NCBI RefSeq assembly: GCF_002834295.1
Contig: NZ_PISP01000001.1
Location: 620,001-684,000, forward strand
Source of the DNA: Rhodohalobacter barkolensis
GTDB lineage: Bacteria; Bacteroidota; Rhodothermia; Balneolales; Balneolaceae
Direction: 5' to 3'
DNA: 64,000 bases
Shown here: piece after piece, positions 44,223 to 52,641 of the stretch
Position numbering within the stretch: position 1 is the first letter of the stretch
Layout: the number at the start of each line of letters is the position of its first letter
Position numbers and translations under genes: made by a program
Notes under the pieces: model-generated
Database searches by the model: none
The model's input: the letters and a program-made list of their open reading frames with translations, nothing else
Told to the model about the DNA's origin: nothing

Positions 44223-44900
44223 TTATAGGACATGAATCTCATGTAGTCCGCCATCCCTGATTTGTACAGTACGGTGAGGATATTTTCGAACCATGTCATA
44301 GTCGTGGGTTACCATTAGAACCGCCATTCCACGATTGTTGATCTGCTGCAATAGCTCCATAATGGAGCTGCTCGCTCCGGGATCGAGATTACCTGTAGGC
44401 TCATCGGCAAGAAGCAATCTTGGCTCATTAGCAAGCGCTCTCGCAATAACCACTCTCTGCTGTTCACCACCTGAGAGATCTTTGGGCATGGCTTTTCGTT
44501 TATGACTCAAGCCAACTAAACCGAGTACTTCCAGCACTCTGTGTTTGATAAATTTTTGTTTGTGGCCGGTTACCCGAAGAGCAAAAGCAACATTTTCAAA
44601 TACGTTACGATCGGGTAACAGTTGGAAATCCTGAAATACAATTCCCAATCGTCTGCGAAGATGTGGAATCTCTTTATCCTGTAAACTGCTGACTTTATAG
44701 TCGGCAACGCGAATCATGCCGTGATTCGGTTTGATATCACTGTAGAGAAGTTTTAGAAATGAACTTTTACCGGCACCGGTTTTACCAATCACGTAGCAAA
44801 ATTCACCGACTCCAAGGGAAAAATTCACAGTATCAAGAACGGGTTCACTTTCGTATGCAACGGTAACATCGTGCATTTCTATTACATCACTTTCACTCAT
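44223..44900 (-). CDS. ftsE: FtsE-like ABC ATPase
   Basis: 225 residues. Walker A 'GKTGAGKSS' (39-47), Q-loop in 'LGIVFQDFQLLPDRNVFENV', signature 'LSGGEQQR', Walker B 'LLLADEPTGNLDP' and 'MVTHDYDMV' are all intact. The sequence is FtsE-like rather than LolD-like ('KYPHRTVQIRDG' ending). FtsE with FtsX controls septal peptidoglycan hydrolysis at division; no ftsX gene is adjacent. It overlaps the upstream methyltransferase gene by 4 nt. Confidence 0.87.
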   Translation of the reverse strand: MSESDVIEMHDVTVAYESEPVLDTVNFSLGVGEFCYVIGKTGAGKSSFLKLLYSDIKPNHGMIRVADYKVSSLQDKEIPHLRRRLGIVFQDFQLLPDRNVFENVAFALRVTGHKQKFIKHRVLEVLGLVGLSHKRKAMPKDLSGGEQQRVVIARALANEPRLLLADEPTGNLDPGASSSIMELLQQINNRGMAVLMVTHDYDMVRKYPHRTVQIRDGGLHEIHVL

Positions 44901-45673
44901 TGCAGTACCATCGTTATTCTTAAACTTTTTTCGTGAGCTTGTTTTAGCGCAAATCCATCAAACGCATTTAAAATAGAAAATTCTGTCTTCTTTATGATAC
45001 TTTCTATTTCCTCGAGAGTATAAATGTGTTGACAGTGCTCTTCCTGGAATCTTTCAATAACCTGACCGCTTTCACTGTTTAACTTCTCAATTTCAAATCG
45101 ATTGGTATGCTCTCGATTCTTAGCATTATAGGTGCTTTTTCTCCGGTATCTGTAAAGATTATTAATCCGGCGAGACTCGTTGTTCAAATATTTAATAGCA
45201 ATTCTGGAGTTTCTTGGGGTGGTAAAGTCATAAATAAATAAGCCGCCCGGGTTTAAAACGTTTCGCACTTCACTGTGCAGCTTAAGAATATTTTCTTCGC
45301 TATGGAGATAGTTCAGGCTGTCGAAAACCATAAATACAACATCAAAATTTTGGTCCAGTTGCAGGTTTAGAAAGTCGCGAGTAAGGAACTGAACATCCGA
45401 ATATGAACTTTTGGCTTTTTGTTTGGCAACATCAATCATTTCTGGAGAACCATCTGTGGCCGTAATTTCGTAGGCTGCCAATTCTTCAAGTGATAAAGCC
45501 ATTGTACCAGTACCGCACGCCAATTCTAACACAGACTGGGCATCCGGATGATATTGATAGATAATCTCATCAATGTAATCGGTCCAGGTTTCGTAATCCA
45601 CCTCCACCATTACATCATCATATATTTGAGCGAGAGCAGAGTAATTTTTTTGAGTAGAAACTTGATTACTCAT
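44897..45673 (-). CDS. Class I SAM-dependent methyltransferase
   Basis: 258 residues from the ATG at 45673 ('MSNQVSTQKNYSALAQIYDD'); a longer reading would run deep into pdxA. Motif I 'VLELACGTGTMALSLEE' and 'FDVVFMVFDSLNYL' mark a Rossmann methyltransferase of the Methyltransf_25 kind. Substrate unknown. It overlaps pdxA by 8 nt and ftsE by 4 nt, so all three are one transcript. Confidence 0.87.
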   Translation of the reverse strand: MSNQVSTQKNYSALAQIYDDVMVEVDYETWTDYIDEIIYQYHPDAQSVLELACGTGTMALSLEELAAYEITATDGSPEMIDVAKQKAKSSYSDVQFLTRDFLNLQLDQNFDVVFMVFDSLNYLHSEENILKLHSEVRNVLNPGGLFIYDFTTPRNSRIAIKYLNNESRRINNLYRYRRKSTYNAKNREHTNRFEIEKLNSESGQVIERFQEEHCQHIYTLEEIESIIKKTEFSILNAFDGFALKQAHEKSLRITMVLQ

Positions 45674-46673
45674 CAGCAGAAATGCCCTCCATTTGAAGTT
45701 GAGCCATATCAACAGCCAAATTGTATGCGGCTGAAAAAGAATCCGGATTGGCTCTGTTTAATCCGGCAATATCGTATGCTGTACCGTGATCAGGAGAAGT
45801 TCGGATAATGGGAAGTCCGGCTGTAAAATTCACTCCTTTGCCAAAACTGAGAGTTTTGAAGGGGATTAATCCCTGGTCGTGATACATCGCTAATATCGCA
45901 TCAAATTGATTCTGTTTTTGACTGCCAAAAAATCCATCGGCGGGGTAGGGGCCTTCTGCTTCAATACCTTTTTTATTTGCAAGATTTATTGCAGGAATTA
46001 TCGTCTCTATTTCTTCGGTTCCCAGTACACCTCCATCACCGGCATGGGGGTTTAATCCCAGCACAGCAATCTTCGGATTTTTAATCCCAAAGTTCTCTTT
46101 AAGACTAGTATGTAGGCTTTCCAGTTTTTTAATGATGGTATCCTTTTGAACGGATTGTGCAACGTCTTTGATTGGAATGTGACCGGTTAACAATCCTACT
46201 CTTAACTGATCCGTGGCTAAAATCATCATGAAGTACTCAGTACCGGTTTTTTCAGCTAAAAATTCCGTGTGACCCGGATAGTGATAACCGGCTTTGTGAA
46301 TGGCCTCTTTCGAAATAGGGGCTGTGACCAATGCATCCGTTTTATGAGCAAGACAACTGTTAATTCCATATTCAACAGCTCTCATGGCAGCCTTTCCGGC
46401 AGCTTCTGTAATTTTTGTCGGCTGAATGTCACTACTGTCCGGTTCGGTTACACTTAAAATATTGACGATATCATCTTTGATTTCTTCAGTTTTTGAAACC
46501 TGATTTCTGGATATTTGAATGTTTAGTTTCGACTCATAAAATTGAAAAACCTTTTCAGATCCAATAATTACAGGCGTAGATATTGATAGGTCAACAGATG
46601 AGAGATGTTTCAGCACCACTTCCGGTCCGATGCCGTTAAAATCTCCCATGCTGATCGCAATCTTTGGTCTCAT
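45666..46673 (-). CDS. pdxA: 4-hydroxythreonine-4-phosphate dehydrogenase
   Basis: 335 residues. PdxA signatures: 'PKIAISMGDFNGIGPEVVLK' at the start, 'LVTAPISKEAIHKAGYHYPG' (shortened; 'HTEFLAEKTGT' follows), 'LLTGHIPIKDV' and 'AMYHDQGLIPFKTL', with the metal-binding histidines. It catalyses the NAD-dependent step that leads to 3-amino-2-oxopropyl phosphate in the DXP-dependent pyridoxal phosphate pathway. Confidence 0.95.
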   Translation of the reverse strand: MRPKIAISMGDFNGIGPEVVLKHLSSVDLSISTPVIIGSEKVFQFYESKLNIQISRNQVSKTEEIKDDIVNILSVTEPDSSDIQPTKITEAAGKAAMRAVEYGINSCLAHKTDALVTAPISKEAIHKAGYHYPGHTEFLAEKTGTEYFMMILATDQLRVGLLTGHIPIKDVAQSVQKDTIIKKLESLHTSLKENFGIKNPKIAVLGLNPHAGDGGVLGTEEIETIIPAINLANKKGIEAEGPYPADGFFGSQKQNQFDAILAMYHDQGLIPFKTLSFGKGVNFTAGLPIIRTSPDHGTAYDIAGLNRANPDSFSAAYNLAVDMAQLQMEGISADE

Positions 46674-46733
46674 ACCGAAAAACAGTTAAGGTTATGTGTG
46701 GCTCAAAAGCTCACTTAGAAATTGTATGATAAA

Positions 46734-48131
46734 TTAGGATTCAGAAATCAATCTGAAATCTCCCAAACCGGAAACGGCTTCGAAAATTAGCTCTCTATCC
46801 GGGTACTCCCAAATTTCTCTTGTGGGCTGATTAGGCAGAAGCTGTCTGTCTATATTTGTTGGAGGACCATACAGGATATACGTTTTTCCACGGTCTGTAT
46901 CATAACCGGGTGTTTGAAATGACGAAAAGTTCTGATATGCATAGTCAATTCGTTCATAGTACTCCGTCATGAGCTCATTAAATTCTGTATCGGGAGTTGG
47001 ATCACGCTCTTCCCAGAATTCACGAAACTTGCGTTCCCGTTCAGCTTTTGAACCTGAGTTCAAATTCTTGAGTTCTCTTTCATCTACAATAAATTTCAGC
47101 ATATCTATTGAGACATCAAGATTGTAAAGCGAAACCGGCATATCTATCCATCTGGACTGAATACTTTTTTCACCAACAACTTCATCTTGTTCAAGATCCT
47201 TCAATTCAATTTTATAACTCGCATTTTCAAATTCCACATTCGGAACTAAAACATCTGCGTATAAAACCCCACCTTCACCGGCAAGGAGTTCAACTTCAAT
47301 ATCATCACCGTTTTTTCTAATAGCTGACTCTGAGGCATTAAAATATTTATCAGTGTCTATCACTGTAGTAAAGTGAGGATCTGCTGTAGCTGATTTTTCT
47401 CCATTTTGGACTCTGTATATTGAAAGCTCGTAGCGTTCATCATCTGAAACATCTGAATCTGCTTTTGGGAGCCGAATCAAGAGACTGTAATTTTGCCCAT
47501 AAAGCACATTTGATCCATAATTCAAAAAGGTTGCATTTATTTGATTACTGCTGCGATCTAAATCATTTACAATAAAGAAGTCTGCCTTTTTTAAACTGTC
47601 GGGATCATGGACCGCCAAAGGCCGAACTTGAGATGGGCTTTCTCTTTCCGATCCGCCACGTGCCAGCTGAAGCTGATAGTGATACGTACCGTGTTCCAAC
47701 TGGGTTGATAAAACTCCCTGAACATGATCATAACGGGATTGGGTATCTTCAAATGTTTCAACCCAAACGGTATCACTCCACATCTCACGGAAAATGGGAA
47801 CGCCGGTAGGTCTTGTTTCTCTTCTCGAACTTCGGTGTTCACCTTCAAATATTTCAAGACCCATGCGAACAGGAGAAAAATAGCTAAACTCTTCTGATGG
47901 AGCCGACATGTTTGGCCGAACTCTTAAAAAGGGCAAAAAATCATGCTCCAGGCGAAATAGAACCGCTACTGTGCTATTTGAATTAATCTGTGGTAAAACA
48001 ACATGATCAGAATATGCTGAAGGTTGATCTGATTGTCTCAATAGAGACTCATATGTTGTTTGTCGTTGTGCATCAGCATCTGTTATTGTAAACAGGAACA
48101 GTGCTATGAGAAAAAGTGCTATTCGTTGCAT
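46734..48131 (-). CDS. GWxTD-domain exported protein
   Basis: 465 residues. Signal peptide ~1-21 ('ITDADAQ'). The N-terminal 300 residues are beta-rich ('YELSIYRVQNGEK', 'YKIELKDLEQDEVVGEKSI' in part). The C-terminal domain, from ~365, has 'FREFWEERDPTPDTEFNELM', then 'GYDTDRGKTYILYGPPTNI' and 'REIWEYPDREL': the GWxTD family motif, here with Tyr in place of Trp. Function unknown; such proteins are common in Bacteroidota, Ignavibacteria and Acidobacteria. It is 60 nt before pdxA. Confidence 0.85.
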   Translation of the reverse strand: MQRIALFLIALFLFTITDADAQRQTTYESLLRQSDQPSAYSDHVVLPQINSNSTVAVLFRLEHDFLPFLRVRPNMSAPSEEFSYFSPVRMGLEIFEGEHRSSRRETRPTGVPIFREMWSDTVWVETFEDTQSRYDHVQGVLSTQLEHGTYHYQLQLARGGSERESPSQVRPLAVHDPDSLKKADFFIVNDLDRSSNQINATFLNYGSNVLYGQNYSLLIRLPKADSDVSDDERYELSIYRVQNGEKSATADPHFTTVIDTDKYFNASESAIRKNGDDIEVELLAGEGGVLYADVLVPNVEFENASYKIELKDLEQDEVVGEKSIQSRWIDMPVSLYNLDVSIDMLKFIVDERELKNLNSGSKAERERKFREFWEERDPTPDTEFNELMTEYYERIDYAYQNFSSFQTPGYDTDRGKTYILYGPPTNIDRQLLPNQPTREIWEYPDRELIFEAVSGLGDFRLISES

Positions 48132-48250
48132 TATTTTATAATCTCGTAATTATTTATGGATTGAACGTACGAAAACATTGACATATTTGGAACGTGAACG
48201 ATACAATCAGTATTATCAATCCGAAAAATTAACTTAAATCTACCAAAGAC

Positions 48251-49861
48251 ATGAAAGAAGACTGGCTTGACGGATTACTTGATTCATTGAGAAAAGAAGA
48301 AGCTACAATAAAACAAGGCGGCGGAAAGAAAAGAATAGAAAAAGAGCATAAAAAAGGAAAACTAACGGCCCGGGAAAGGATTGATATGCTTTTAGATGAT
48401 GGCGAAGAACTTTCTGAGCTTGGGCTTTGGGCGGCCTACGAAATGTATGAAGAAGAAGGAGGATGTCCTTCGGCGGGTGTGGTTGTCGGTACAGGAAAGG
48501 TAAGCGGCAAGACATGTATGATTGTTGCCAATGATGCAACCGTAAAGGCAGGTGCTTGGTTTCCAATGACGGCGAAAAAAAACCTTCGTGCTCAGGAGAT
48601 AGCGATAGAAAATCATTTGCCCATCATTTACCTGGTGGATTCAGCCGGTGTTTATCTGCCCATGCAGGATCAAATTTTTCCGGATAAAGAACATTTTGGC
48701 CGAATTTTCAGGAATAATGCAGTGATCAGTGCGAAGGGAATTCCGCAGATAGCAGCCATTATGGGAAGTTGTGTTGCAGGTGGAGCCTATCTGCCCATCA
48801 TGAGTGATGAAGCTCTGATTGTTGATGGCACAGGAAGTGTATTTCTGGCAGGAAGCTATTTGGTAAAAGCCGCCATTGGTGAAGAAGTGGACAATGAAAC
48901 CCTTGGGGGAGCTACCACTCATACGGAAATCAGCGGTGTTACCGACTACAAGATGAAAGATGACACCGAGTGTCTGCTAACAATTCGTGACCTGGTTGAT
49001 AAATTGGGTCCCAAAGAGCGAGCCGGATTCAATCGAAAAGAGGCTGTTAAACCGGAAGTTGCACCTGAGAAAATGCTGGAAGAGTTTCCGGCTGATCGAA
49101 CCAAACCGTACGATATGCATACGGTCATTAAAAGTATCATAGACGCCGACTCATTCACTGAATATAAAAAAGGGTATGGCAACACGCTCATCACAGGCTA
49201 TGCTCGCATTGATGGATGGAGTGTAGGAATTGTGGCCAATCAGCGTAAGATTGTCAAGAATAAACAAGGTGAAATGCAAATTGGCGGTGTGATCTACTCA
49301 GATAGTGCCGACAAAGCCGCTCGATTTATCATGAACTGCAATCAAAAGAATGTTCCAATTATTTTTCTACAGGATGTAACCGGCTTTATGATTGGAAAGC
49401 GAAGTGAGCATGGCGGAATCATCAAAGATGGAGCAAAAATGGTGAATGCAGTAGCAAATTCAACCGTACCCAAAATTACAGTTATTGTAGGTAACAGCTA
49501 CGGTGCCGGGAACTATGCAATGTGTGGTAAAGCGTATGATCCCCGCTTCATTTATGCTTGGCCTACTGCTCAAATAGCGGTGATGGGCGGAACACAAGCA
49601 GCAAAGGTATTGACACAAATTCAGGTCTCTTCACTGGAGAAAAGGGGTGAGGAGTTATCGGATGAAGACAAAGCTGAAATTTTACAGCGTATTAAAAGCC
49701 GCTACGATAAGCAAACGGATGTACGTTATGCTGCGGCCAGATTGTGGGTAGATGAGATTATCCATCCTGCATCAACAAGATCTCGTATATCGGAAGCCAT
49801 TGAGTGTGCGGACCATAATCCTGATATTCCTGAATTTAAAACCGGAGTTTTGCAGGTATAG
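48251..49861 (+). CDS. Acyl-CoA carboxylase, carboxyltransferase (beta) subunit
   Basis: 536 residues, the normal length for the methylcrotonyl-/propionyl-/geranyl-CoA carboxylase beta subunits. Motifs: 'GKLTARERIDMLLDDGEE', 'CPSAGVVVGTGKVSG', 'LVDSAGVYLPMQ', 'GSCVAGGAYLPIMSDE', and in the second half 'IIFLQDVTGFMIGKRSE' and 'GNSYGAGNYAMCGKAYDPRF'. It transfers the carboxyl group from biotin to an acyl-CoA. 'YLPMQDQIFPDKEHFGRIF' resembles the methylcrotonyl-CoA class. No biotin carboxylase/carrier subunit is in the window. An AtuA-family gene follows. Confidence 0.93.
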   Translation: MKEDWLDGLLDSLRKEEATIKQGGGKKRIEKEHKKGKLTARERIDMLLDDGEELSELGLWAAYEMYEEEGGCPSAGVVVGTGKVSGKTCMIVANDATVKAGAWFPMTAKKNLRAQEIAIENHLPIIYLVDSAGVYLPMQDQIFPDKEHFGRIFRNNAVISAKGIPQIAAIMGSCVAGGAYLPIMSDEALIVDGTGSVFLAGSYLVKAAIGEEVDNETLGGATTHTEISGVTDYKMKDDTECLLTIRDLVDKLGPKERAGFNRKEAVKPEVAPEKMLEEFPADRTKPYDMHTVIKSIIDADSFTEYKKGYGNTLITGYARIDGWSVGIVANQRKIVKNKQGEMQIGGVIYSDSADKAARFIMNCNQKNVPIIFLQDVTGFMIGKRSEHGGIIKDGAKMVNAVANSTVPKITVIVGNSYGAGNYAMCGKAYDPRFIYAWPTAQIAVMGGTQAAKVLTQIQVSSLEKRGEELSDEDKAEILQRIKSRYDKQTDVRYAAARLWVDEIIHPASTRSRISEAIECADHNPDIPEFKTGVLQV

Positions 49862-49900
49862 CTTAAACGATTAGCCTGGGTTGTGAAGTGATTACTATTC

Positions 49901-49933
49901 AAGTCCGTATGCAGAACCATGCGGACTTTTTTA
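49901..49933 (+). terminator. Intrinsic terminator after the carboxyltransferase gene
   Basis: Stem AAGTCCGTATG/CATGCGGACTT (one T-G wobble) with a 6-nt loop, followed by TTTTTTA. It means that the AtuA-family gene at 50058 probably has its own promoter or relies on read-through. Confidence 0.85.
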
Positions 49934-50057
49934 CTTTCAGGCAAAAATCTTTTATACCAGAAAATTGGGATACATATTTTGGCGGAATCAGGTTTCAGAA
50001 CTTCGATTAAAATCACGATATTTGAGTCTCGATGTTTAATCAAAAAAGGAGCTATTT

Positions 50058-51425
50058 GTGAAAGAGTATATCAAAATTGCATCAGGTCAAGGGTTTTGGG
50101 GCGACCTGCCCGATGCACCATTGGAACAGGTGAAAAGAGGTAAGATTGACTATTTGGTGATGGATTATCTTGCAGAGGTTACCATGTCTATCATGCAGAA
50201 GCAGCGTATGCGAAATGAGAATTACGGATATGCCCGCGATTTTGTCAATGTAATAGAGAACACATTGGATGAAATCAAAAATGATGGAGTGAAAGTGATC
50301 TCTAATGCAGGTGGTGTAAATCCGGTGGCATGTAAAGACGCTATTCTTAAAATTGCCAAGGAAAAGGGGTACTCCGGAATTAAGGTTGCGGTAGTTGATG
50401 GTGATGATATCTTGCCAAATTTGGATGAAATTATTGCAGATGGTCATCAGTTGAAAAACATGGAAACCGGTGCCCCTATTACGGAAGTAAAAGATGAGCT
50501 GTTAAGTGCAAATGTATATTTTGGTTGCCAGCCTATTGTAAAAGCACTTGAAATGGGTGCTGATATTGTAATTACCGGCAGAGTTACAGATACGGGTTTA
50601 ACACTGGCTCCTATGGTGTACGAATTTGGATGGGATTTTGAGAATTACGATTTAATGTCAACAGGAACCATTGCCGGTCACATTATTGAATGCGGTGGTC
50701 AGGTTTCAGGCGGTAATTTTACAGATTGGGAAAAAGTAGATGATTTTGTCGATATCGGTTTTCCAATTATTGAAGCACATCCCGACGGAACATTTTATGT
50801 AACCAAACATGAAAATACAGGTGGATTGGTTTCAGAAATGACGGTAAAAGAGCAGCTGCTTTACGAAATCGGTGATCCATCCAGCTATATCACACCGGAT
50901 TGTATTGCTGATTTTTCATCCATTCAGCTTGAACAGGATGGAGAAAACCGGGTTAAAATATGGGGAATTAAAGGAAGACCGGCTACACCGACATATAAAA
51001 TATCTGCAAGTTACATTGATGGGTATAAGCTGTCATCAACACTTGTGTACAGCTGGCCCGATGCTGTAAAGAAAGCAAAGGCAGCAGGCAATATTCTGTT
51101 GAAAAGAGCAGAGAAGCTAGGTATAAAGTTCAGGGACACCAATATTGAATTGGTGGGTTTAAATGCCTGCAATGAAGATATGGACGCTTTGAAACAGGAT
51201 CTGAGCGATATGAATGAAGTACAGCTTCGTGTGTCTGTTCACGGTGAATCCCGTGAAGACCTGAACAGATTCGGAATGGAAATTGCGCCTTTAATTTTGA
51301 CAGGTCCCAGTGGAGTTACCGGATTTGCCGGAGGTCGCCCCAAAGCCAGTGATGTTGTTGCCTACTGGCCAGCATTACTTGATAAAAAAGCAGCAACACC
51401 CAGGGTAACAGTTTTTGATATTTAA
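50058..51425 (+). CDS. AtuA-family (DUF1446) protein
   Basis: 455 residues from a GTG preceded by AAGGAG. DUF1446/AtuA signatures: 'IASGQGFWGDLPDAPLEQV', 'IDYLVMDYLAEVTMSIMQKQ', 'KVISNAGGVNPVACKDAI', 'GADIVITGRVTDTGLTLAPM' and 'GGQVSGGNF'. AtuA is required for acyclic terpene (citronellol/geraniol) use in Pseudomonas, but its chemistry is unclear and homologues are widespread next to acyl-CoA carboxylases. Together with the carboxyltransferase upstream it probably works on a branched or short acyl-CoA; terpene use is not shown. Confidence 0.9.
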   Translation: MKEYIKIASGQGFWGDLPDAPLEQVKRGKIDYLVMDYLAEVTMSIMQKQRMRNENYGYARDFVNVIENTLDEIKNDGVKVISNAGGVNPVACKDAILKIAKEKGYSGIKVAVVDGDDILPNLDEIIADGHQLKNMETGAPITEVKDELLSANVYFGCQPIVKALEMGADIVITGRVTDTGLTLAPMVYEFGWDFENYDLMSTGTIAGHIIECGGQVSGGNFTDWEKVDDFVDIGFPIIEAHPDGTFYVTKHENTGGLVSEMTVKEQLLYEIGDPSSYITPDCIADFSSIQLEQDGENRVKIWGIKGRPATPTYKISASYIDGYKLSSTLVYSWPDAVKKAKAAGNILLKRAEKLGIKFRDTNIELVGLNACNEDMDALKQDLSDMNEVQLRVSVHGESREDLNRFGMEIAPLILTGPSGVTGFAGGRPKASDVVAYWPALLDKKAATPRVTVFDI

Positions 51426-51539
51426 AACATATCCGCTAAAAAAGAATGAGAAGTAGACCGTTTAGTTCTTTAACTTATCTACTTCAAATTTTTTTAAGAC
51501 GACAACTTAATAAATACTAACTGGCACTAAGGATTTGAT

Positions 51540-52583
51540 ATGGTAATTGGGATTATCGGAGCAGGAATTGCAGGATTAACAGCCGGACGCCTTCTGGCTC
51601 AGGCTGGCCACGAAGTCACAATATTGGAAAAGAGCAGAGGGTTTGGAGGTCGTATGGCTACCCGATACACCGGAAAAGATCTGCAACTTAAACTGGATCA
51701 CGGAGTCTCATACTTTACTGCAGATTCTCCTGAATTTCAGCAGTTTACTGCGGAATTGCTCGATAAAAAGATCATTCAGCTATGGGGTGAGGATTTTCTT
51801 TTCTACGATGGTGAGAAAATTGTAGAGAGAAATCCAAATAAAAGGGATTCTGCTATTTTTACTGCTGTTGATGGTATGAACTCAATTGGTAAATATCTAA
51901 GCCGATGGGTGGATGTTAAGTCTGATACCAAAGTTGGTGGATTAACTCATATCGGGGAAAATCGGCGTAAGAAACGATCCTGGATGATAAACCTTCTTTC
52001 CAGGGAAACATTTGAAGCTGACGCTGTAATTATTGCTACTCCGGCTCCACAAGCCTATGGGATACTGAATACCACTACAGATGAAGTGTCTACACTTAAA
52101 ATGATCCGTGAAATTGATGAAGTTTCTTACGATCCGTCTTACTCTTTAATGTTGGGTTATGGTGATACTGTTCATCCTAAGTGGCAGGCCATTCAATGTA
52201 AAAACAGTTCCATACGTTTTATTTCTAATGAGGGCTCTAAACGTGATGTTGGCGAAAACTGTACTTTAATTGTACAATCATCTCCGGCGTTTGCAAGAAA
52301 TCACAGACACTCTGATGAGGAACAAGTGAAAAAAGCATTGCTTTCTGAGTTAGCAGAAATTGTGGGCGGCTGGACGACAACTCCGGAATGGAGTCAGCTT
52401 CATTTCTGGAAATTCAGTCAGCCTATGAAGTCCTTGAAACGACCTTATTTTGAAATGGAAATAGAAGAAACTCCATTGGCTTTAGTTGGAGACTACTTTG
52501 AGGGAAATGATGTCGACGCCGCTTATCGATCCGGTTACAAACTTGCCAAGCACTGGATTGAAAAGTATAAAGGCTTGGAATGA
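51540..52583 (+). CDS. Renalase-like FAD-dependent amine-oxidase-family protein
   Basis: 347 residues. The dinucleotide fold 'IGIIGAGIAGLTAGRLLAQAG' (shortened) and 'VTILEKSRGFGGRMATRY' are diagnostic of renalase/RnlS-like proteins, with 'LDHGVSYFTADSPEF' next. The FAD-closing motif near the C-terminus is 'LALVGDYFEGNDVDAAYRSG'. Bacterial renalases oxidise unwanted dihydro-isomers of NAD(P)H; whether this one does is inference. Alone, 115 nt after the AtuA gene. Confidence 0.88.
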   Translation: MVIGIIGAGIAGLTAGRLLAQAGHEVTILEKSRGFGGRMATRYTGKDLQLKLDHGVSYFTADSPEFQQFTAELLDKKIIQLWGEDFLFYDGEKIVERNPNKRDSAIFTAVDGMNSIGKYLSRWVDVKSDTKVGGLTHIGENRRKKRSWMINLLSRETFEADAVIIATPAPQAYGILNTTTDEVSTLKMIREIDEVSYDPSYSLMLGYGDTVHPKWQAIQCKNSSIRFISNEGSKRDVGENCTLIVQSSPAFARNHRHSDEEQVKKALLSELAEIVGGWTTTPEWSQLHFWKFSQPMKSLKRPYFEMEIEETPLALVGDYFEGNDVDAAYRSGYKLAKHWIEKYKGLE

Positions 52584-52641
52584 ATCAATATTGCGTCAGG
52601 TTCTTATAAAGTATCAGCATTAAAAATTTAAAAACCTGAGA

